Counted from the stretch's first letter, positions 1-9,225 are shown. The stretch is DNA of 64,000 nucleotides from Kosakonia pseudosacchari (GCF_900184035.1 NZ_FXWP01000004.1:186001-250000); one strand, 5' to 3'. Numbers and translations: made by a program. Notes: a model not told the origin generated them from the sequence alone.

Positions 1-408
1 GGTAACGCTTCGGAAATCCTCGCGCTTGCCGGCATGAGCGAAGGCGGGCGCGGCGTGGATACCACCGATACCGCCAGCGCAGCACTGCCTGCGGCGCAGG
101 CGCTGGCGCGGCAAAGCGGGGCGATTGTCGCGGTAAGCGGCGAAGTGGATTACATCACCGATGGCCCGCGCGTGCTGATGGTCACCGGCGGTGATGTGTT
201 GATGACACGTGTGGTTGGCACCGGCTGCGCGCTCTCGGCGGTGGTGGCTGCCAGCTGCGCGTTGCCGGGCGATAAGCTGGAAAATGTCGCCGCGGCCTGC
301 GCGTTTATGGCACAAGCCGGCAGCCTGGCCCGCGCGAAAAGCGCGGGGCCGGGCAGTTTTGTTCCCGCCTTTCTGGATGCGCTGTACGCGCTGGGAGGCA
401 ACGCATGA
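1..408 (+). CDS. thiM: Hydroxyethylthiazole kinase, C-terminal part (5' end outside window)
   Basis: ThiM phosphorylates 4-methyl-5-(2-hydroxyethyl)thiazole in the cytoplasm so that it can be salvaged into thiamine. The reading frame is open from base 1 and begins with GNASEILAL, a conserved ThiM segment, so the N-terminal half lies to the left of the window. The ribokinase-like C-terminal motif [10 protein letters not shown], with the conserved catalytic Cys, is present. The stop codon overlaps the thiD start as ATGA, so the two genes are very probably translationally coupled. The 5' end and any upstream thiamine riboswitch cannot be seen here. Confidence 0.95.
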   Translation, partial: GNASEILALAGMSEGGRGVDTTDTASAALPAAQALARQSGAIVAVSGEVDYITDGPRVLMVTGGDVLMTRVVGTGCALSAVVAASCALPGDKLENVAAACAFMAQAGSLARAKSAGPGSFVPAFLDALYALGGNA

Positions 409-1205
409 AGCGCATCAACGCGTTAACCGTTGCCGGCACCGACCCCAGCGGTGGGGCGGGTATTCAGGCGGATCTGAAAACCTTCTCGGCGCTGGGCGCA
501 TACGGCTGTTCGGTGATCACCGCACTGGTGGCGCAAAACACCCGTGGCGTGCAGTCGGTGTACCGCATTGAACCCGATTTTGTCGCCGCGCAGCTTGATT
601 CCGTGCTCAGCGACGTGCGCATCGACACCACCAAAATCGGTATGCTGGCAGAAACGGACATTGTGGAAGCGGTCGCGGAGCGGCTGCGGCGCTACCAGGT
701 GCGCAATGTGGTACTCGATACGGTGATGCTCGCCAAGAGTGGCGACCCGCTGTTATCGCCTTCGGCTGTGGCGGCGCTGCGTCAGCATTTACTGCCGCAG
801 GTTTCACTTATTACGCCTAATTTGCCGGAAGCCGCCGCGCTGCTCGATGCGCCGCATGCCCGCAGCGAACAAGAGATGCATGCCCAGGGCGAAGCGCTGC
901 TGGCGCTCGGCTGTGAAGCGGTGTTGATGAAAGGCGGCCATCTGGAGGACGCCGAAAGCCCGGACTGGCTGTTCACGCGCGATGGGGCGCTGCGCTTTAC
1001 CGCCCCGCGTGTGAAAACGAAAAACACGCACGGCACCGGCTGCACGCTCTCCGCCGCGCTGGCGGCGCTGCGCCCGCGCCATAACGACTGGGCATCCACC
1101 GTGGTGGAAGCAAAACAGTGGTTAACGGCGGCGCTGGTGCAGGCGGATACGCTGGAAGTGGGGCACGGCATTGGCCCGGTACATCACTTTCATCAGTGGT
1201 GGTAA
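405..1205 (+). CDS. thiD: Hydroxymethylpyrimidine/phosphomethylpyrimidine kinase
   Basis: ThiD carries out two successive phosphorylations of hydroxymethylpyrimidine (HMP) to HMP pyrophosphate, which is joined to thiazole phosphate by ThiE. The 266-residue length is the normal family length. The N-terminus ([19 protein letters not shown]) and the ribokinase anion hole GTGC at residues 210-213, with Cys213, are both intact. The start overlaps the thiM stop as ATGA, giving the thiM-thiD salvage pair seen in E. coli. Nothing unusual was noticed. Confidence 0.97.
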   Translation: MKRINALTVAGTDPSGGAGIQADLKTFSALGAYGCSVITALVAQNTRGVQSVYRIEPDFVAAQLDSVLSDVRIDTTKIGMLAETDIVEAVAERLRRYQVRNVVLDTVMLAKSGDPLLSPSAVAALRQHLLPQVSLITPNLPEAAALLDAPHARSEQEMHAQGEALLALGCEAVLMKGGHLEDAESPDWLFTRDGALRFTAPRVKTKNTHGTGCTLSAALAALRPRHNDWASTVVEAKQWLTAALVQADTLEVGHGIGPVHHFHQWW

Positions 1206-1355
1206 ACCGGTATACGAAACGTGCCAGCAGATTATGCTGAAAAAAGTTGCAATGGTGGAAAATCTCGCGCGAGGGAACCAGGCTTATCTCTGCCTGCCGT
1301 CAGGCAGGTAAGGATAATCCAATTCGCTTTGCGCGAAGCTTACGGGAGCATAGCT

Positions 1356-2408
1356 ATGACTGATATTGTGCAGTTACTTGGCAAAGACGCCGACAGCCTT
1401 CTGCAACACCGTTGTATGACCATCCCCGCTGACCAGCTCTACCTGCCAGGACACGATTATGTGGATCGCGTAATGGTCGACAACAACCGCCCACCGGCGG
1501 TGCTGCGAAATATGCAGACGCTGTATAACCACGGGCGGCTGGCGGGCACGGGCTATCTGTCTATTTTGCCGGTCGACCAGGGGATCGAGCACTCGGCGGG
1601 CGCGTCGTTTGCCGCCAACCCGCTCTACTTCGATCCGAAGAACATTGTCGAGCTGGCGATTGAAGCCGGTTGTAACTGTGTGGCATCCACTTACGGCGTG
1701 CTGGCGTCGGTTTCGCGCCGTTACGCGCACCGCATTCCCTTCCTTGTCAAACTGAACCACAACGAAACGCTCAGCTACCCCACCGAATATGACCAGACGC
1801 TGTACGCCAGCGTCGAGCAGGCGTTCAATATGGGCGCGGTCGCCGTCGGGGCGACGATTTACTTCGGCTCGCAGGAGTCTCGCCGCCAGATTGAGGAGAT
1901 CTCCGCCGCCTTTGAACGCGCGCATGAACTCGGCATGGTCACCGTACTGTGGGCGTACCTGCGTAACTCTGCGTTCAAGAAAGATGGCGTCGATTACCAC
2001 GTTTCCGCCGATTTAACCGGCCAGGCGAACCACATTGCCGCCACCATTGGCGCGGATATAGTGAAGCAAAAAATGGCGGAAAATAACGGCGGCTACAACG
2101 CGGTGAACTTCGGTTACACCGACGAGCGTGTTTACAGCAAGCTGACCAGCGACAACCCGATTGACCTGGTGCGTTACCAGCTGGCGAACTGCTACATGGG
2201 CCGCGCCGGGCTGATTAACTCCGGCGGCGCGGCGGGCGGCGATACCGATCTGGGCGATGCCGTTCGTACCGCGGTTATCAACAAACGCGCGGGCGGCATG
2301 GGGCTGATCCTTGGCCGTAAAGCGTTTAAGAAAACCATGGCCGACGGCGTGAAACTGATTAACGCCGTGCAGGATGTCTATCTTGACGAGAAAGTGACCA
2401 TCGCCTGA
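1356..2408 (+). CDS. fbaB: Class I fructose-bisphosphate aldolase
   Basis: FbaB cleaves fructose 1,6-bisphosphate through a Schiff base and serves mainly in gluconeogenic growth. I chose the ATG at 1356 because GGGAG lies 7 bases upstream and the 350-residue product then starts like E. coli FbaB ([13 protein letters not shown]). The frame is open further upstream, to 1221, but that extension looks non-coding. The Schiff-base lysine corresponds to Lys237 in IVKQK, and the region around [10 protein letters not shown] (71-80) is intact. The 150-bp gap after thiD contains a perfect 7-bp hairpin (1290-1296 with 1301-1307) without a T run. Transcription is probably independent of thiMD. Confidence 0.96.
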   Translation: MTDIVQLLGKDADSLLQHRCMTIPADQLYLPGHDYVDRVMVDNNRPPAVLRNMQTLYNHGRLAGTGYLSILPVDQGIEHSAGASFAANPLYFDPKNIVELAIEAGCNCVASTYGVLASVSRRYAHRIPFLVKLNHNETLSYPTEYDQTLYASVEQAFNMGAVAVGATIYFGSQESRRQIEEISAAFERAHELGMVTVLWAYLRNSAFKKDGVDYHVSADLTGQANHIAATIGADIVKQKMAENNGGYNAVNFGYTDERVYSKLTSDNPIDLVRYQLANCYMGRAGLINSGGAAGGDTDLGDAVRTAVINKRAGGMGLILGRKAFKKTMADGVKLINAVQDVYLDEKVTIA

Positions 2409-2415
2409 TGCCCCA

Positions 2416-2443
2416 TTTACCCTCCCCGCTGGGGGAGGGTAAA
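2416..2443. terminator. 12-bp perfect stem-loop after fbaB
   Basis: Bases 2416-2427 pair perfectly with 2432-2443 across the loop GCTG, 7 bases after the fbaB stop codon. An A-rich rather than a T-rich stretch follows on the plus strand. It is therefore either a non-canonical terminator or a 3'-end stabilising hairpin for the fbaB message. Confidence 0.6.
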
Positions 2444-2509
2444 CAAAAAAACGGCATTTAATTTCTGCTCAGTTCCCTTCCCGATCTTCATCACATTTCC
2501 GTAACCTTT

Positions 2510-2525
2510 TGTGAAAAATATCACG
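2510..2525. promoter_or_regulatory. CRP (cAMP receptor protein) binding site
   Basis: The sequence TGTGA-AAAATA-TCACG matches the CRP consensus TGTGA-N6-TCACA at nine of ten half-site positions. It is AT-flanked on its left side and lies about 130 bases upstream of the enolase-superfamily gene. A TATATT at 2601-2606 would put the start site near 2613, with the box about 95 bases upstream, a plausible class I position. The start site is inferred. The box suggests catabolite control of the downstream gene and transporter unit. Confidence 0.65.
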
Positions 2526-2646
2526 CACTGTCGTGCGCATGCCCAAAAAATGGCGGCCGCTTAGCGGAAATTGTCCGAGGATGCGGCGTATTTTTGTGCA
2601 TATATTTTCTTATGAAACGGCTTTTCAAAAATACCAAGGATCAGTA

Positions 2647-3801
2647 ATGAAAATTGAATCTGTCAATGTCACCGTCTTTCAGCATCCCACGCGCCGCGTT
2701 TCCGACAGCGCCGGACACTCGCATCCGGGGCCGGAAACGCAGGCCAGAATGGCGATGCTGACCATCACCGCAGACGATGGCAGCAAAGGCTACGCCTTCG
2801 CGCCGCCGGAAGTGGTGCGTCCGTTTGTGCTCAACGCTTTTTTCCGCAAAGTGATGGTCGGGCAGGATCCGTTTAACCGCGAGCGCATCTGGCAGGATCT
2901 GGTGCACTGGCAGCGCGGTAGCGCACATCAGTTAACCGAGCGCGCACTGTCGTTTGTTGAACAAGCGCTGTGGGATTTGATTGGCCGCAAGCTCAATATG
3001 CCGGTGTACAAGCTGCTTGGCGGCTACCGCGACAAAGTGCCCGCGTATGGCAGCACCATGTGCGGTGACGAACTGGAGGGCGGGCTTTCAACACCGGAAG
3101 AGTACGCCGCCTTCGCCGAAAAACTGGTGGCGCGCGGCTACAAAGCCATCAAGTTACACACCTGGATGCCGCCGGTGAAATTCGCGCCGAACCCGAAAAT
3201 GGACGTCAAAGCCTGCGCCGCAGTGCGTGAAGCGGTCGGCCCGGATATCGACCTGATGATTGACGGCTACCACTGGTACAGCCGCACCGAAGCGCTGTGG
3301 ATCGGTAAAGAGCTGGAAAAACTCAACTTCGCCTGGTTCGAAGAGCCGATGGAAGAAGAGAGCATGTCTTCTTACGCGTGGCTGGCGCAAAATCTGTCAA
3401 TTCCGATTATCGGGCCGGAAAGCCTGGGCGGGAAACACCACAGCCGTGCTGACTGGGTAAAAGCGGGCGCCTGCGACATTCTGCGTGCCGGTGCCAACGG
3501 CGTGGGCGGCATTTCGCCGACGCTGAAAGTGGCGAACCTGGCGGAGTCGTTCGGCATGGATTGTGAAGTGCACGGTAACGGCGCGGCGAGCCTGGCGGTG
3601 ATTGGCGCTATCCGCAACTGCCGCTGGTACGAGCGCGGTCTGCTGCACCCGTTCCTCGATTATGACCAACCGGCAGCGTACTTAAACAGTATTGTCGACC
3701 CGATGGATGAAGAGGGTTTTGTTCATCTGCCGCAGCGGCCGGGGCTAGGCGAAGACATCAATTTTGCGTATATCGAAGCCAACACCGTCAGCCACGACTG
3801 A
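2647..3801 (+). CDS. Mandelate racemase/muconate lactonizing enzyme family protein (enolase superfamily)
   Basis: This is a 384-residue TIM-barrel enzyme that abstracts the alpha-proton of a carboxylate; the substrate is unknown. Expected residues can be seen: Lys169-x-His171 on strand 2 (IKLHTW), putative Mg ligands Asp206 (MIDG), Glu232 (FEEP) and Glu258 (GPES), then Asp277 and His309 (EVHGNG), which would form the His-Asp dyad typical of the mandelate racemase subgroup. That subgroup contains acid-sugar dehydratases and racemases, and the pattern argues against a dipeptide epimerase. The ATG at 2647 is chosen for AAGGA 6 bases upstream. An upstream in-frame extension to 2533 has no support. 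The gene lies 88 bases before a complete ABC importer, so it probably acts on what that importer brings in. Confidence 0.88.
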   Translation: MKIESVNVTVFQHPTRRVSDSAGHSHPGPETQARMAMLTITADDGSKGYAFAPPEVVRPFVLNAFFRKVMVGQDPFNRERIWQDLVHWQRGSAHQLTERALSFVEQALWDLIGRKLNMPVYKLLGGYRDKVPAYGSTMCGDELEGGLSTPEEYAAFAEKLVARGYKAIKLHTWMPPVKFAPNPKMDVKACAAVREAVGPDIDLMIDGYHWYSRTEALWIGKELEKLNFAWFEEPMEEESMSSYAWLAQNLSIPIIGPESLGGKHHSRADWVKAGACDILRAGANGVGGISPTLKVANLAESFGMDCEVHGNGAASLAVIGAIRNCRWYERGLLHPFLDYDQPAAYLNSIVDPMDEEGFVHLPQRPGLGEDINFAYIEANTVSHD

Positions 3802-3843
3802 CAAATAACAATAAATGCCCGGAGGCGATGACTTTCGGGCCGC

Positions 3844-3860
3844 ACCGGTCGATTACCGGT
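3844..3860. promoter_or_regulatory. Paired ACCGGT palindromes upstream of the binding-protein gene
   Basis: ACCGGT is self-complementary and occurs twice, 11 bases apart start to start, within 3844-3860 in the short gap before the solute-binding protein gene. Just before it, GCCCG (3817-3821) can pair weakly with CGGGC (3836-3840). The pair could be a local operator or part of an mRNA hairpin that sets expression of the transporter relative to the enzyme. No regulator gene is adjacent. Confidence 0.3.
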
Positions 3861-3889
3861 AAAACGTACTCTACAAACGGTATGCACAG

Positions 3890-5518
3890 ATGAAAAAAAC
3901 CTCCCTCGCGGGCGCGTGTTTACTCGCGCTCTCGCTGATGATGGGGAGCGGCGCGGCATTGGCGAAAACGCCGCCCGATCAGCTCATCATCGGCATGAAC
4001 ATGAATAACCTGCTGACGCTCGATCCAGCGGCGATGACCGGCAACGAAGTGGTCGGTATTGTGGTCAATCTCTACGACTCACTGGTTGAGCTCGATGCGA
4101 ATGAACTCACCAACGTTAAACCGGCGCTGGCGGAGTCCTGGGATATTAGCCCGGACGGCAAAACGCTCACCTTCCACTTGCGCAACAACGTCAGGTTTCA
4201 CTCCGGCAACCCGCTGACCGCGCAGGATGTGGTGTGGTCGATGCGCCGCCTGCTGCACCTGAACCTGGCGCAGGCGTCGGTGTGGAAATCTTACGGTTTC
4301 AGCAAAAAGAATATCGATCAGCAGGTGAGCGCACCGGACGACAACACCGTGCAAATCCGACTGCCTAAGCCTAACGATCCGCAACTGGTTATTTACTCGC
4401 TGGGCGCGCTTGGCAATCTCGGCGTGCTGGACAGCAAAACCGTGCAAAGCCATGAAGTGAATGGCGACTGGGGCAACCGCTGGCTGACCACCAACGAAGC
4501 GGGTTCCGGGCCGTTTATGCTGGAAACCTGGCAGGCGAAAGATGTGCTGCGCATGAAGCGCAACCCGAATTACTGGCGCGAGGAGCCCAAACTGAGCCGC
4601 GTGGTGCTGCGCCATTTCCAGGAGTCGCAAACCCTGCGCCTGATGCTGGCGAAAGGCGATCTGGATATTGCCAATAACATGGCGGTTTCGGACATCAACG
4701 CGCTGCGTAAAGACCCTAACGTAACGGTGGAAGCGGTGCAAAAGGGCACGGTTTATTACGTAGCGATGAGCATGAAAGAGCCGCATTTCGCCAACCCGAA
4801 AGTGCGTGAAGCGGTGCGGTATCTGATTGATTACCAGGGTATCAATAAAGCATTGATGCCGGGCTATGGCGTGCTGCACCAGCGACCAATCAAAGCGGGA
4901 ATGCCGTCAACGCTGCCGGATCCCGGCTACCGGCTGGACATTCTGCGCGCGAAAAAACTGCTCGCGGAAGCGGGTTACCCGGACGGGTTTGATACCACGC
5001 TGCGCGTACTCGCCGACCAGCCGTTTCTCAATATCGCCATCGCCGTGCAGTCAACGCTGATGCAGGCCGGGATTAACGCCAAAATCGTCACCGGTACCGG
5101 CAACCAGATCTATGGCGCGATGCGCGAGCGTAAATTCGAAATGCTGGTGGGACGCGGCGGCAGCGGTGTGGAACCGCATCCGCACTCGAGCCTGCGCGCG
5201 CTGGTCTATAACCCCGATAACAGCGACGAAGCCCGGCTGACCAACTTCCAGGGCTGGCGCACCAGTTTCTACGATAAACCGCTCAACGAGATGATCGACA
5301 ACGCGCTGCTGGAGCGCGATCCGGAAAAGCAGAAAGCGGACTATCAGCAAATTCAGCGGCGCTATGACCAACTGATCCCGGCGCTGATCCCGCTCTCGCA
5401 AATGGTGGATTCGGTGGTGGTGCGTAATGAAGTGAAAAACTTCCAGTCGCATCCGTCTGCCACCACGTTCCTGCGCGAGGTGTACAAAGCGCCCGTCACC
5501 ACAGGAGAGAAAGGATGA
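3890..5518 (+). CDS. ABC transporter periplasmic solute-binding protein, family 5 (Opp/Dpp/Nik type)
   Basis: A 542-residue exported binding protein that should deliver its ligand to the permeases encoded next to it. A clear signal peptide (MKKTSLAGACLLALSLMMGS, cleavage after about ALA25) precedes the family-5 core. The family signature is visible in LTFHLRNNVRFHSGNPLTAQ. Family 5 proteins bind peptides, nickel chelates, opines and some sugars, so the ligand cannot be read from sequence. The stop overlaps the next start as ATGA. The order binding protein, two permeases, two ATPases is that of dpp/nik operons. Confidence 0.92.
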   Translation: MKKTSLAGACLLALSLMMGSGAALAKTPPDQLIIGMNMNNLLTLDPAAMTGNEVVGIVVNLYDSLVELDANELTNVKPALAESWDISPDGKTLTFHLRNNVRFHSGNPLTAQDVVWSMRRLLHLNLAQASVWKSYGFSKKNIDQQVSAPDDNTVQIRLPKPNDPQLVIYSLGALGNLGVLDSKTVQSHEVNGDWGNRWLTTNEAGSGPFMLETWQAKDVLRMKRNPNYWREEPKLSRVVLRHFQESQTLRLMLAKGDLDIANNMAVSDINALRKDPNVTVEAVQKGTVYYVAMSMKEPHFANPKVREAVRYLIDYQGINKALMPGYGVLHQRPIKAGMPSTLPDPGYRLDILRAKKLLAEAGYPDGFDTTLRVLADQPFLNIAIAVQSTLMQAGINAKIVTGTGNQIYGAMRERKFEMLVGRGGSGVEPHPHSSLRALVYNPDNSDEARLTNFQGWRTSFYDKPLNEMIDNALLERDPEKQKADYQQIQRRYDQLIPALIPLSQMVDSVVVRNEVKNFQSHPSATTFLREVYKAPVTTGEKG

Positions 5519-6552
5519 GTTCGTTACTGCTTGCGCCTGGTTCACGCACCCGACGCCTTTCAAAACGGTTCACTCAGGTGGTGGTGACGCTGTTTGGCCT
5601 GCTGCTGCTGACCTTCTTTATTGGCCGAGTGATGCCTGTCGATCCGGTGCTGGCGATTGTCGGCCCGGATGCGGATCACAGTACCTACCAGCAGGTTTAT
5701 CAGCAACTGGGGTTTGATAAGTCGCTGCTAACCCAGTTTGGTATTTACCTGAATAACCTGCTGCACGGCGATCTTGGCAACGCGTTGCTGACCGGCAAAC
5801 CGGTACTGGACGATATTGTGCGTGTCTTCCCGGCGACGCTTGAGCTGGCGACGATGGCGATAATCGTTGGCGCCGGGCTCGGTGTTCCGCTGGGGGTACT
5901 GGCGGCGGCGCGTCGTAACAGCGTTGCCGATTACGTGGTACGCATTATCAGCCTTGCCGGTTACTCCACACCGATTTTTTGGGTCGGCATGATGGGGCTG
6001 CTGCTGTTCTACGCCTGGCTTGGCTGGGTCGGCGGTGCCGGTCGGCTGGATCTGGGGCTGGATGGCGTGGTAGCGCATCGCACCGGGCTTATCACCGTGG
6101 ATGCGCTGCTGGCAGGCAATGGCGCGGTGTTCTGGAATGCGCTTAATCATCTGGTGCTGCCTGCCTCACTGCTCGGTTTCCACTCGCTGGCGTATATCAG
6201 CCGCATGACCCGCAGCTTTATGCTGGCGCAACTGTCGCAGGAGTTCATCATCACCGCGCGGGTGAAAGGGTTGACGGAACGCCAGGTCATCTGGAATCAC
6301 GCCTTTCGCAATATCCTCGTGCAACTGCTGACGGTGGTGGCGCTGGCTTACGGTTCGCTGCTGGAAGGGGCGGTATTGATTGAAACCGTCTTTTCGTGGC
6401 CGGGCTTTGGCTCCTACCTCACCGGCAGTTTATTGCTGGGAGATATGAACGCGGTCATGGGCTGCGTGCTGCTGGTCGGGGTGATTTTCGTGATGCTCAA
6501 TCTGCTCTCCGACATGCTTTACCAACTCTTTGATCCGAGGACGAAATCATGA
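5515..6552 (+). CDS. ABC transporter permease (DppB/OppB type)
   Basis: A 345-residue inner-membrane permease with about six hydrophobic segments. The first is at residues 23-43 (VVVTLFGLLLLTFFIGRVMP). The OppB-type N-terminal region with GPDADHS is present, and the EAA loop that contacts the ATPase reads ITARVKGLTERQVIWNHAFR. A periplasmic stretch around residues 165-205 is somewhat longer than in the shortest family members. It overlaps both neighbours by ATGA, indicating a coupled operon. Confidence 0.92.
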   Translation: MSSLLLAPGSRTRRLSKRFTQVVVTLFGLLLLTFFIGRVMPVDPVLAIVGPDADHSTYQQVYQQLGFDKSLLTQFGIYLNNLLHGDLGNALLTGKPVLDDIVRVFPATLELATMAIIVGAGLGVPLGVLAAARRNSVADYVVRIISLAGYSTPIFWVGMMGLLLFYAWLGWVGGAGRLDLGLDGVVAHRTGLITVDALLAGNGAVFWNALNHLVLPASLLGFHSLAYISRMTRSFMLAQLSQEFIITARVKGLTERQVIWNHAFRNILVQLLTVVALAYGSLLEGAVLIETVFSWPGFGSYLTGSLLLGDMNAVMGCVLLVGVIFVMLNLLSDMLYQLFDPRTKS

Positions 6553-7454
6553 CGGTCTCTTTTGATTCGCCGCTCTCTTCGGCAAGCCGCGAGCGCAGCC
6601 TGCGTATCAAACGCGGCGTCGGGCGTGCGGCAGGCTTTCTTGGCAAAATGGCGCGTAACCCGCTCACGGCAATCGGCGGCAGCATCATTTTGCTGCTGCT
6701 GGTGGTGGCGATATTCGCGCCGCTTATCGCGCCCTATAACCCGCTGGTTCAGGATCTGGAAAACGCGCTGAGCGCGCCGAATGCCGCGCACTGGTTTGGC
6801 ACTGATGAGTTTGGCCGCGATATTTTTAGCCGCCTGGTTTACGGCTCGCGCATCACGCTTTATATCGTGCTGCTGGTGTCCGTCACCGTTGGCCCTCTGG
6901 GGCTGCTGCTTGGCGTTACCGCCGGGTACTTTGGCGGCAAGGTCGATATGGTGCTAATGCGCGTGACCGACATCTTTATCTCGTTTCCGAGCCTGGTGCT
7001 GGCACTGGCGTTTGTCGCGGCGCTTGGGCCGGGGCTTGAACATGTGGTGATCGCCATTACGCTCACCGCCTGGCCGCCGATTGCGCGGCTGGCGCGCGCG
7101 GAAACCCTCTCATTGCGCCAGGCTGATTTTATCTCCGCCGTGCGCTTGCAGGGGGCGTCGCCGGTGCGTGTCCTGTGGCGGCATATTGTGCCGCTGTGCC
7201 TGCCGTCGGTGATTATCCGCATCACCATGAACATGGCGGGGATCATTCTGACCGCGGCGGGGCTGGGCTTTTTAGGCCTGGGCGCGCAGCCGCCGGAGCC
7301 GGAGTGGGGCGCGATGATCTCAAGCGGGCGCACCTACATGATGGAGTGCTGGTGGGTAGTAACGATTCCGGGGCTGGCGATCTTAATCAACAGCCTTGCC
7401 TTTAATTTCCTGGGAGACGGCTTACGTGACATCCTCGATCCTCGCAGCGAATAA
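6549..7454 (+). CDS. ABC transporter permease (DppC/OppC type)
   Basis: This 301-residue protein is the second permease of the importer. A cytoplasmic N-terminal tail precedes the first transmembrane helix (IGGSIILLLLVVAIFAPLIA, about residues 39-58). FGTDEFGRDIFSR is the typical OppC_N signature, and the EAA loop reads ISAVRLQGASPVRVLWRHI. The pair with the upstream gene should form a heterodimeric channel. The start overlaps the previous stop as ATGA, and its 3' end overlaps the start of the ATPase gene. Confidence 0.92.
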   Translation: MTVSFDSPLSSASRERSLRIKRGVGRAAGFLGKMARNPLTAIGGSIILLLLVVAIFAPLIAPYNPLVQDLENALSAPNAAHWFGTDEFGRDIFSRLVYGSRITLYIVLLVSVTVGPLGLLLGVTAGYFGGKVDMVLMRVTDIFISFPSLVLALAFVAALGPGLEHVVIAITLTAWPPIARLARAETLSLRQADFISAVRLQGASPVRVLWRHIVPLCLPSVIIRITMNMAGIILTAAGLGFLGLGAQPPEPEWGAMISSGRTYMMECWWVVTIPGLAILINSLAFNFLGDGLRDILDPRSE

Positions 7455-8289
7455 TTCGCCGCTACTCGATGTGCGCAACCTGCATGTCGATTTTATCAAC
7501 GGGCGCGCGGTAACCCATGCGGTGCGCGGCGTCTCCTTCAGCCTTGGTCAGGAGAAACTGGCGATTGTCGGTGAGTCTGGCTCTGGGAAATCCACCGTCG
7601 GGCGCGCCTTGCTGCGCCTGCACCCGGCGAAGGCGCGCATTCAGGCAGAGGCTATGCAGTTTGGCGATGTCGACCTGCTGAACATCAGCGAAGCGCAGAT
7701 GCGCCAGGTGCGCGGCAAGCGTATTTCGATGATTATGCAGGACCCGAAATATTCGCTGAACCCGGTGGTTTGCGTGGGCGATCAGATAGCCGAAGCCTGG
7801 TTAACGCACCATCCGGGCAAGAAAGCCGAGGCGAAGACGAAAGTGCTGGAGATGCTCGATGTGGTGCGCATCCGCCAGCCGGAACGCGTTTATCATCTCT
7901 ATCCGCATGAAATCTCCGGCGGCCAGGGGCAGCGCATCATGATTGCCATGATGCTGATCACCGACCCTGAACTGGTGATCGCCGACGAACCTACCTCGGC
8001 GCTGGATGTTTCGGTGCGTTTGCAGGTGCTGGGTTTGCTGGACGACTTAGTGAAATCGCGCGGGCTGGGGCTGATTTTTATCAGCCACGACATCAACCTG
8101 GTGCGCAGTTTCTGTGACCGCGTGCTGGTGATGTACGCCGGGCGGGTGGTGGAGTCGATTGCCGCGAAAGATCTCGATAACGCGCAGCACCCCTACACGC
8201 AGGGGCTGATTCACGCCTTGCCGGAAATCCACAACCGCCGTCCGGTGCTGCCGGTGTTGCAGCGTCAGGCCAGCTGGCTGGGCGAATAA
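7426..8289 (+). CDS. ABC transporter ATP-binding protein (DppD/NikD type)
   Basis: A 287-residue ATPase with Walker A GESGSGKST at residues 49-57, signature ISGGQGQR and Walker B LVIADEPTSALD. I prefer the GTG at 7426, with GGGAG 9 bases upstream, which overlaps the preceding permease by 29 bases. A TTG at 7396 is also in frame. The protein is shorter than DppD or OppD (about 325 residues) and has little of the C-terminal oligopeptide-transporter extension, so in size it is closer to NikD-like ATPases. Confidence 0.9.
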   Translation: MTSSILAANNSPLLDVRNLHVDFINGRAVTHAVRGVSFSLGQEKLAIVGESGSGKSTVGRALLRLHPAKARIQAEAMQFGDVDLLNISEAQMRQVRGKRISMIMQDPKYSLNPVVCVGDQIAEAWLTHHPGKKAEAKTKVLEMLDVVRIRQPERVYHLYPHEISGGQGQRIMIAMMLITDPELVIADEPTSALDVSVRLQVLGLLDDLVKSRGLGLIFISHDINLVRSFCDRVLVMYAGRVVESIAAKDLDNAQHPYTQGLIHALPEIHNRRPVLPVLQRQASWLGE

Positions 8290-8299
8290 GGAGAGCAGA

Positions 8300-9073
8300 A
8301 TGATCAACGTGAAAAACCTGCACCTCGCATTTGGTGAAGGGGAAAAACGCAATCAGGTGCTGGAGGATGTCAGTTTCAGCGTGCAGCCAGGCGAGATTTA
8401 CGGGCTGGTAGGGGAATCCGGTTCCGGAAAAACCACGGTGCTGAAGTGCCTGGCGGGGTTGTTTACCCACTGGGAAGGCGAGTTGGCAATCAACGGCCAG
8501 CCGCTGGAAAAGCGCCTTAGCCCGCCGCGCTGTCGGCTGGTGCAGATGGTGTTTCAGGACCCTTACGGTTCGCTGCACCCGCGTCACACTATTGGCGACA
8601 TTCTGGAAGAGCCGTTGCAAATTCACGGTATTCACGATCGCGATCGGCGCATCAACACGCTGCTGGATAAAGTGGGGTTAAACCGCGCGTTTCGTGACCG
8701 TTATCCGCATCAGCTTTCCGGCGGTCAGCGGCAACGGGTGGCTATCGCCAGGGCGCTGATTCTGGAACCGCGCGTATTGCTGCTGGATGAACCGACTTCG
8801 GCGCTGGACGTCTCGGTGCAGGCGGAGATCCTCAACTTGCTGGCGGCGCTGCATCAGGAGTCGCAACTCACTTACCTGATGGTGACGCACGATCTTGGCG
8901 TGATCGCCCATTTGTGCCAGAAAGTGGCGGTGATGCAGCACGGTAAAATCCTCGAAACCTTAACCGTCGATGCGCTGGTGAGCGGCGCGGCGCAATTGGA
9001 TTACACGCGGATGCTGGTGAATGCCAGCCAGCAATATAGCCGCGAGATGGCGCGCGAGGTGGCGGCGTATTAA
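8300..9073 (+). CDS. ABC transporter ATP-binding protein (DppF/NikE type)
   Basis: This 257-residue protein is the second ATPase of the importer, probably a heterodimer partner of the one encoded upstream. Walker A GESGSGKTT is at residues 38-46, followed by Q-loop VFQDPYGSLHPR, signature LSGGQRQR and Walker B LLLDEPTSALD. AAGGAG stands 6 bases before the ATG. Like its partner it lacks the long C-terminal domain of DppF/OppF. It is the last gene of the unit. The next 500 bases are non-coding repeats. Confidence 0.91.
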   Translation: MINVKNLHLAFGEGEKRNQVLEDVSFSVQPGEIYGLVGESGSGKTTVLKCLAGLFTHWEGELAINGQPLEKRLSPPRCRLVQMVFQDPYGSLHPRHTIGDILEEPLQIHGIHDRDRRINTLLDKVGLNRAFRDRYPHQLSGGQRQRVAIARALILEPRVLLLDEPTSALDVSVQAEILNLLAALHQESQLTYLMVTHDLGVIAHLCQKVAVMQHGKILETLTVDALVSGAAQLDYTRMLVNASQQYSREMAREVAAY

Positions 9074-9113
9074 GTTGGCGGGATTCATTGGTGCTGCTTT
9101 AGTATTGTGGAAG

Positions 9114-9225
9114 GGTTCCGTTCACCATCAGAACGGTTCTCACAATAGACTTCATTGCGGTGAACGGGATAATTGCACCCATGCGGCATGTCGCATCTAT
9201 TGCCGGATGTCATGTCCGGCCTACA
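9114..9225. repeat. Palindromic repeat module, copy A (59-bp stem-loop plus REP-like hairpin)
   Basis: The module starts with a 59-bp imperfect inverted repeat (9114-9172) whose arms contain CCGTTCACC and GGTGAACGG. Next comes ATGCGGCATGTCGCAT (9181-9196), palindromic except for one base pair, then a REP-like hairpin TGCCGGATG...CCGGCCTACA at 9201-9225. The REP part resembles enterobacterial REP/BIME units. A second copy lies at 9416-9533, with the first 59 bp in the opposite orientation. Confidence 0.75.

Noticed and set aside
1221-1355. N-terminal extension of FbaB
   Set aside because: E. coli FbaB starts at the position equal to 1356. The extension crosses a hairpin and lacks a start signal.
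2533-2646. N-terminal extension of the enolase-superfamily enzyme
   Set aside because: The ATG at 2647 has AAGGA at good spacing and starts at the family N-terminus. The extension lies just after the CRP box, where the promoter should be.
2647-3801. Dipeptide epimerase assignment for the enolase-superfamily enzyme next to a peptide-type importer
   Set aside because: The Lys-x-His and Asp/His dyad pattern belongs to the mandelate racemase subgroup. Dipeptide epimerases use Lys on both faces.
4079-4879. 266-codon minus-strand frame inside the binding-protein gene
   Set aside because: It is antisense to a clear family-5 binding protein and has a His/Gln/Arg-rich shadow composition.
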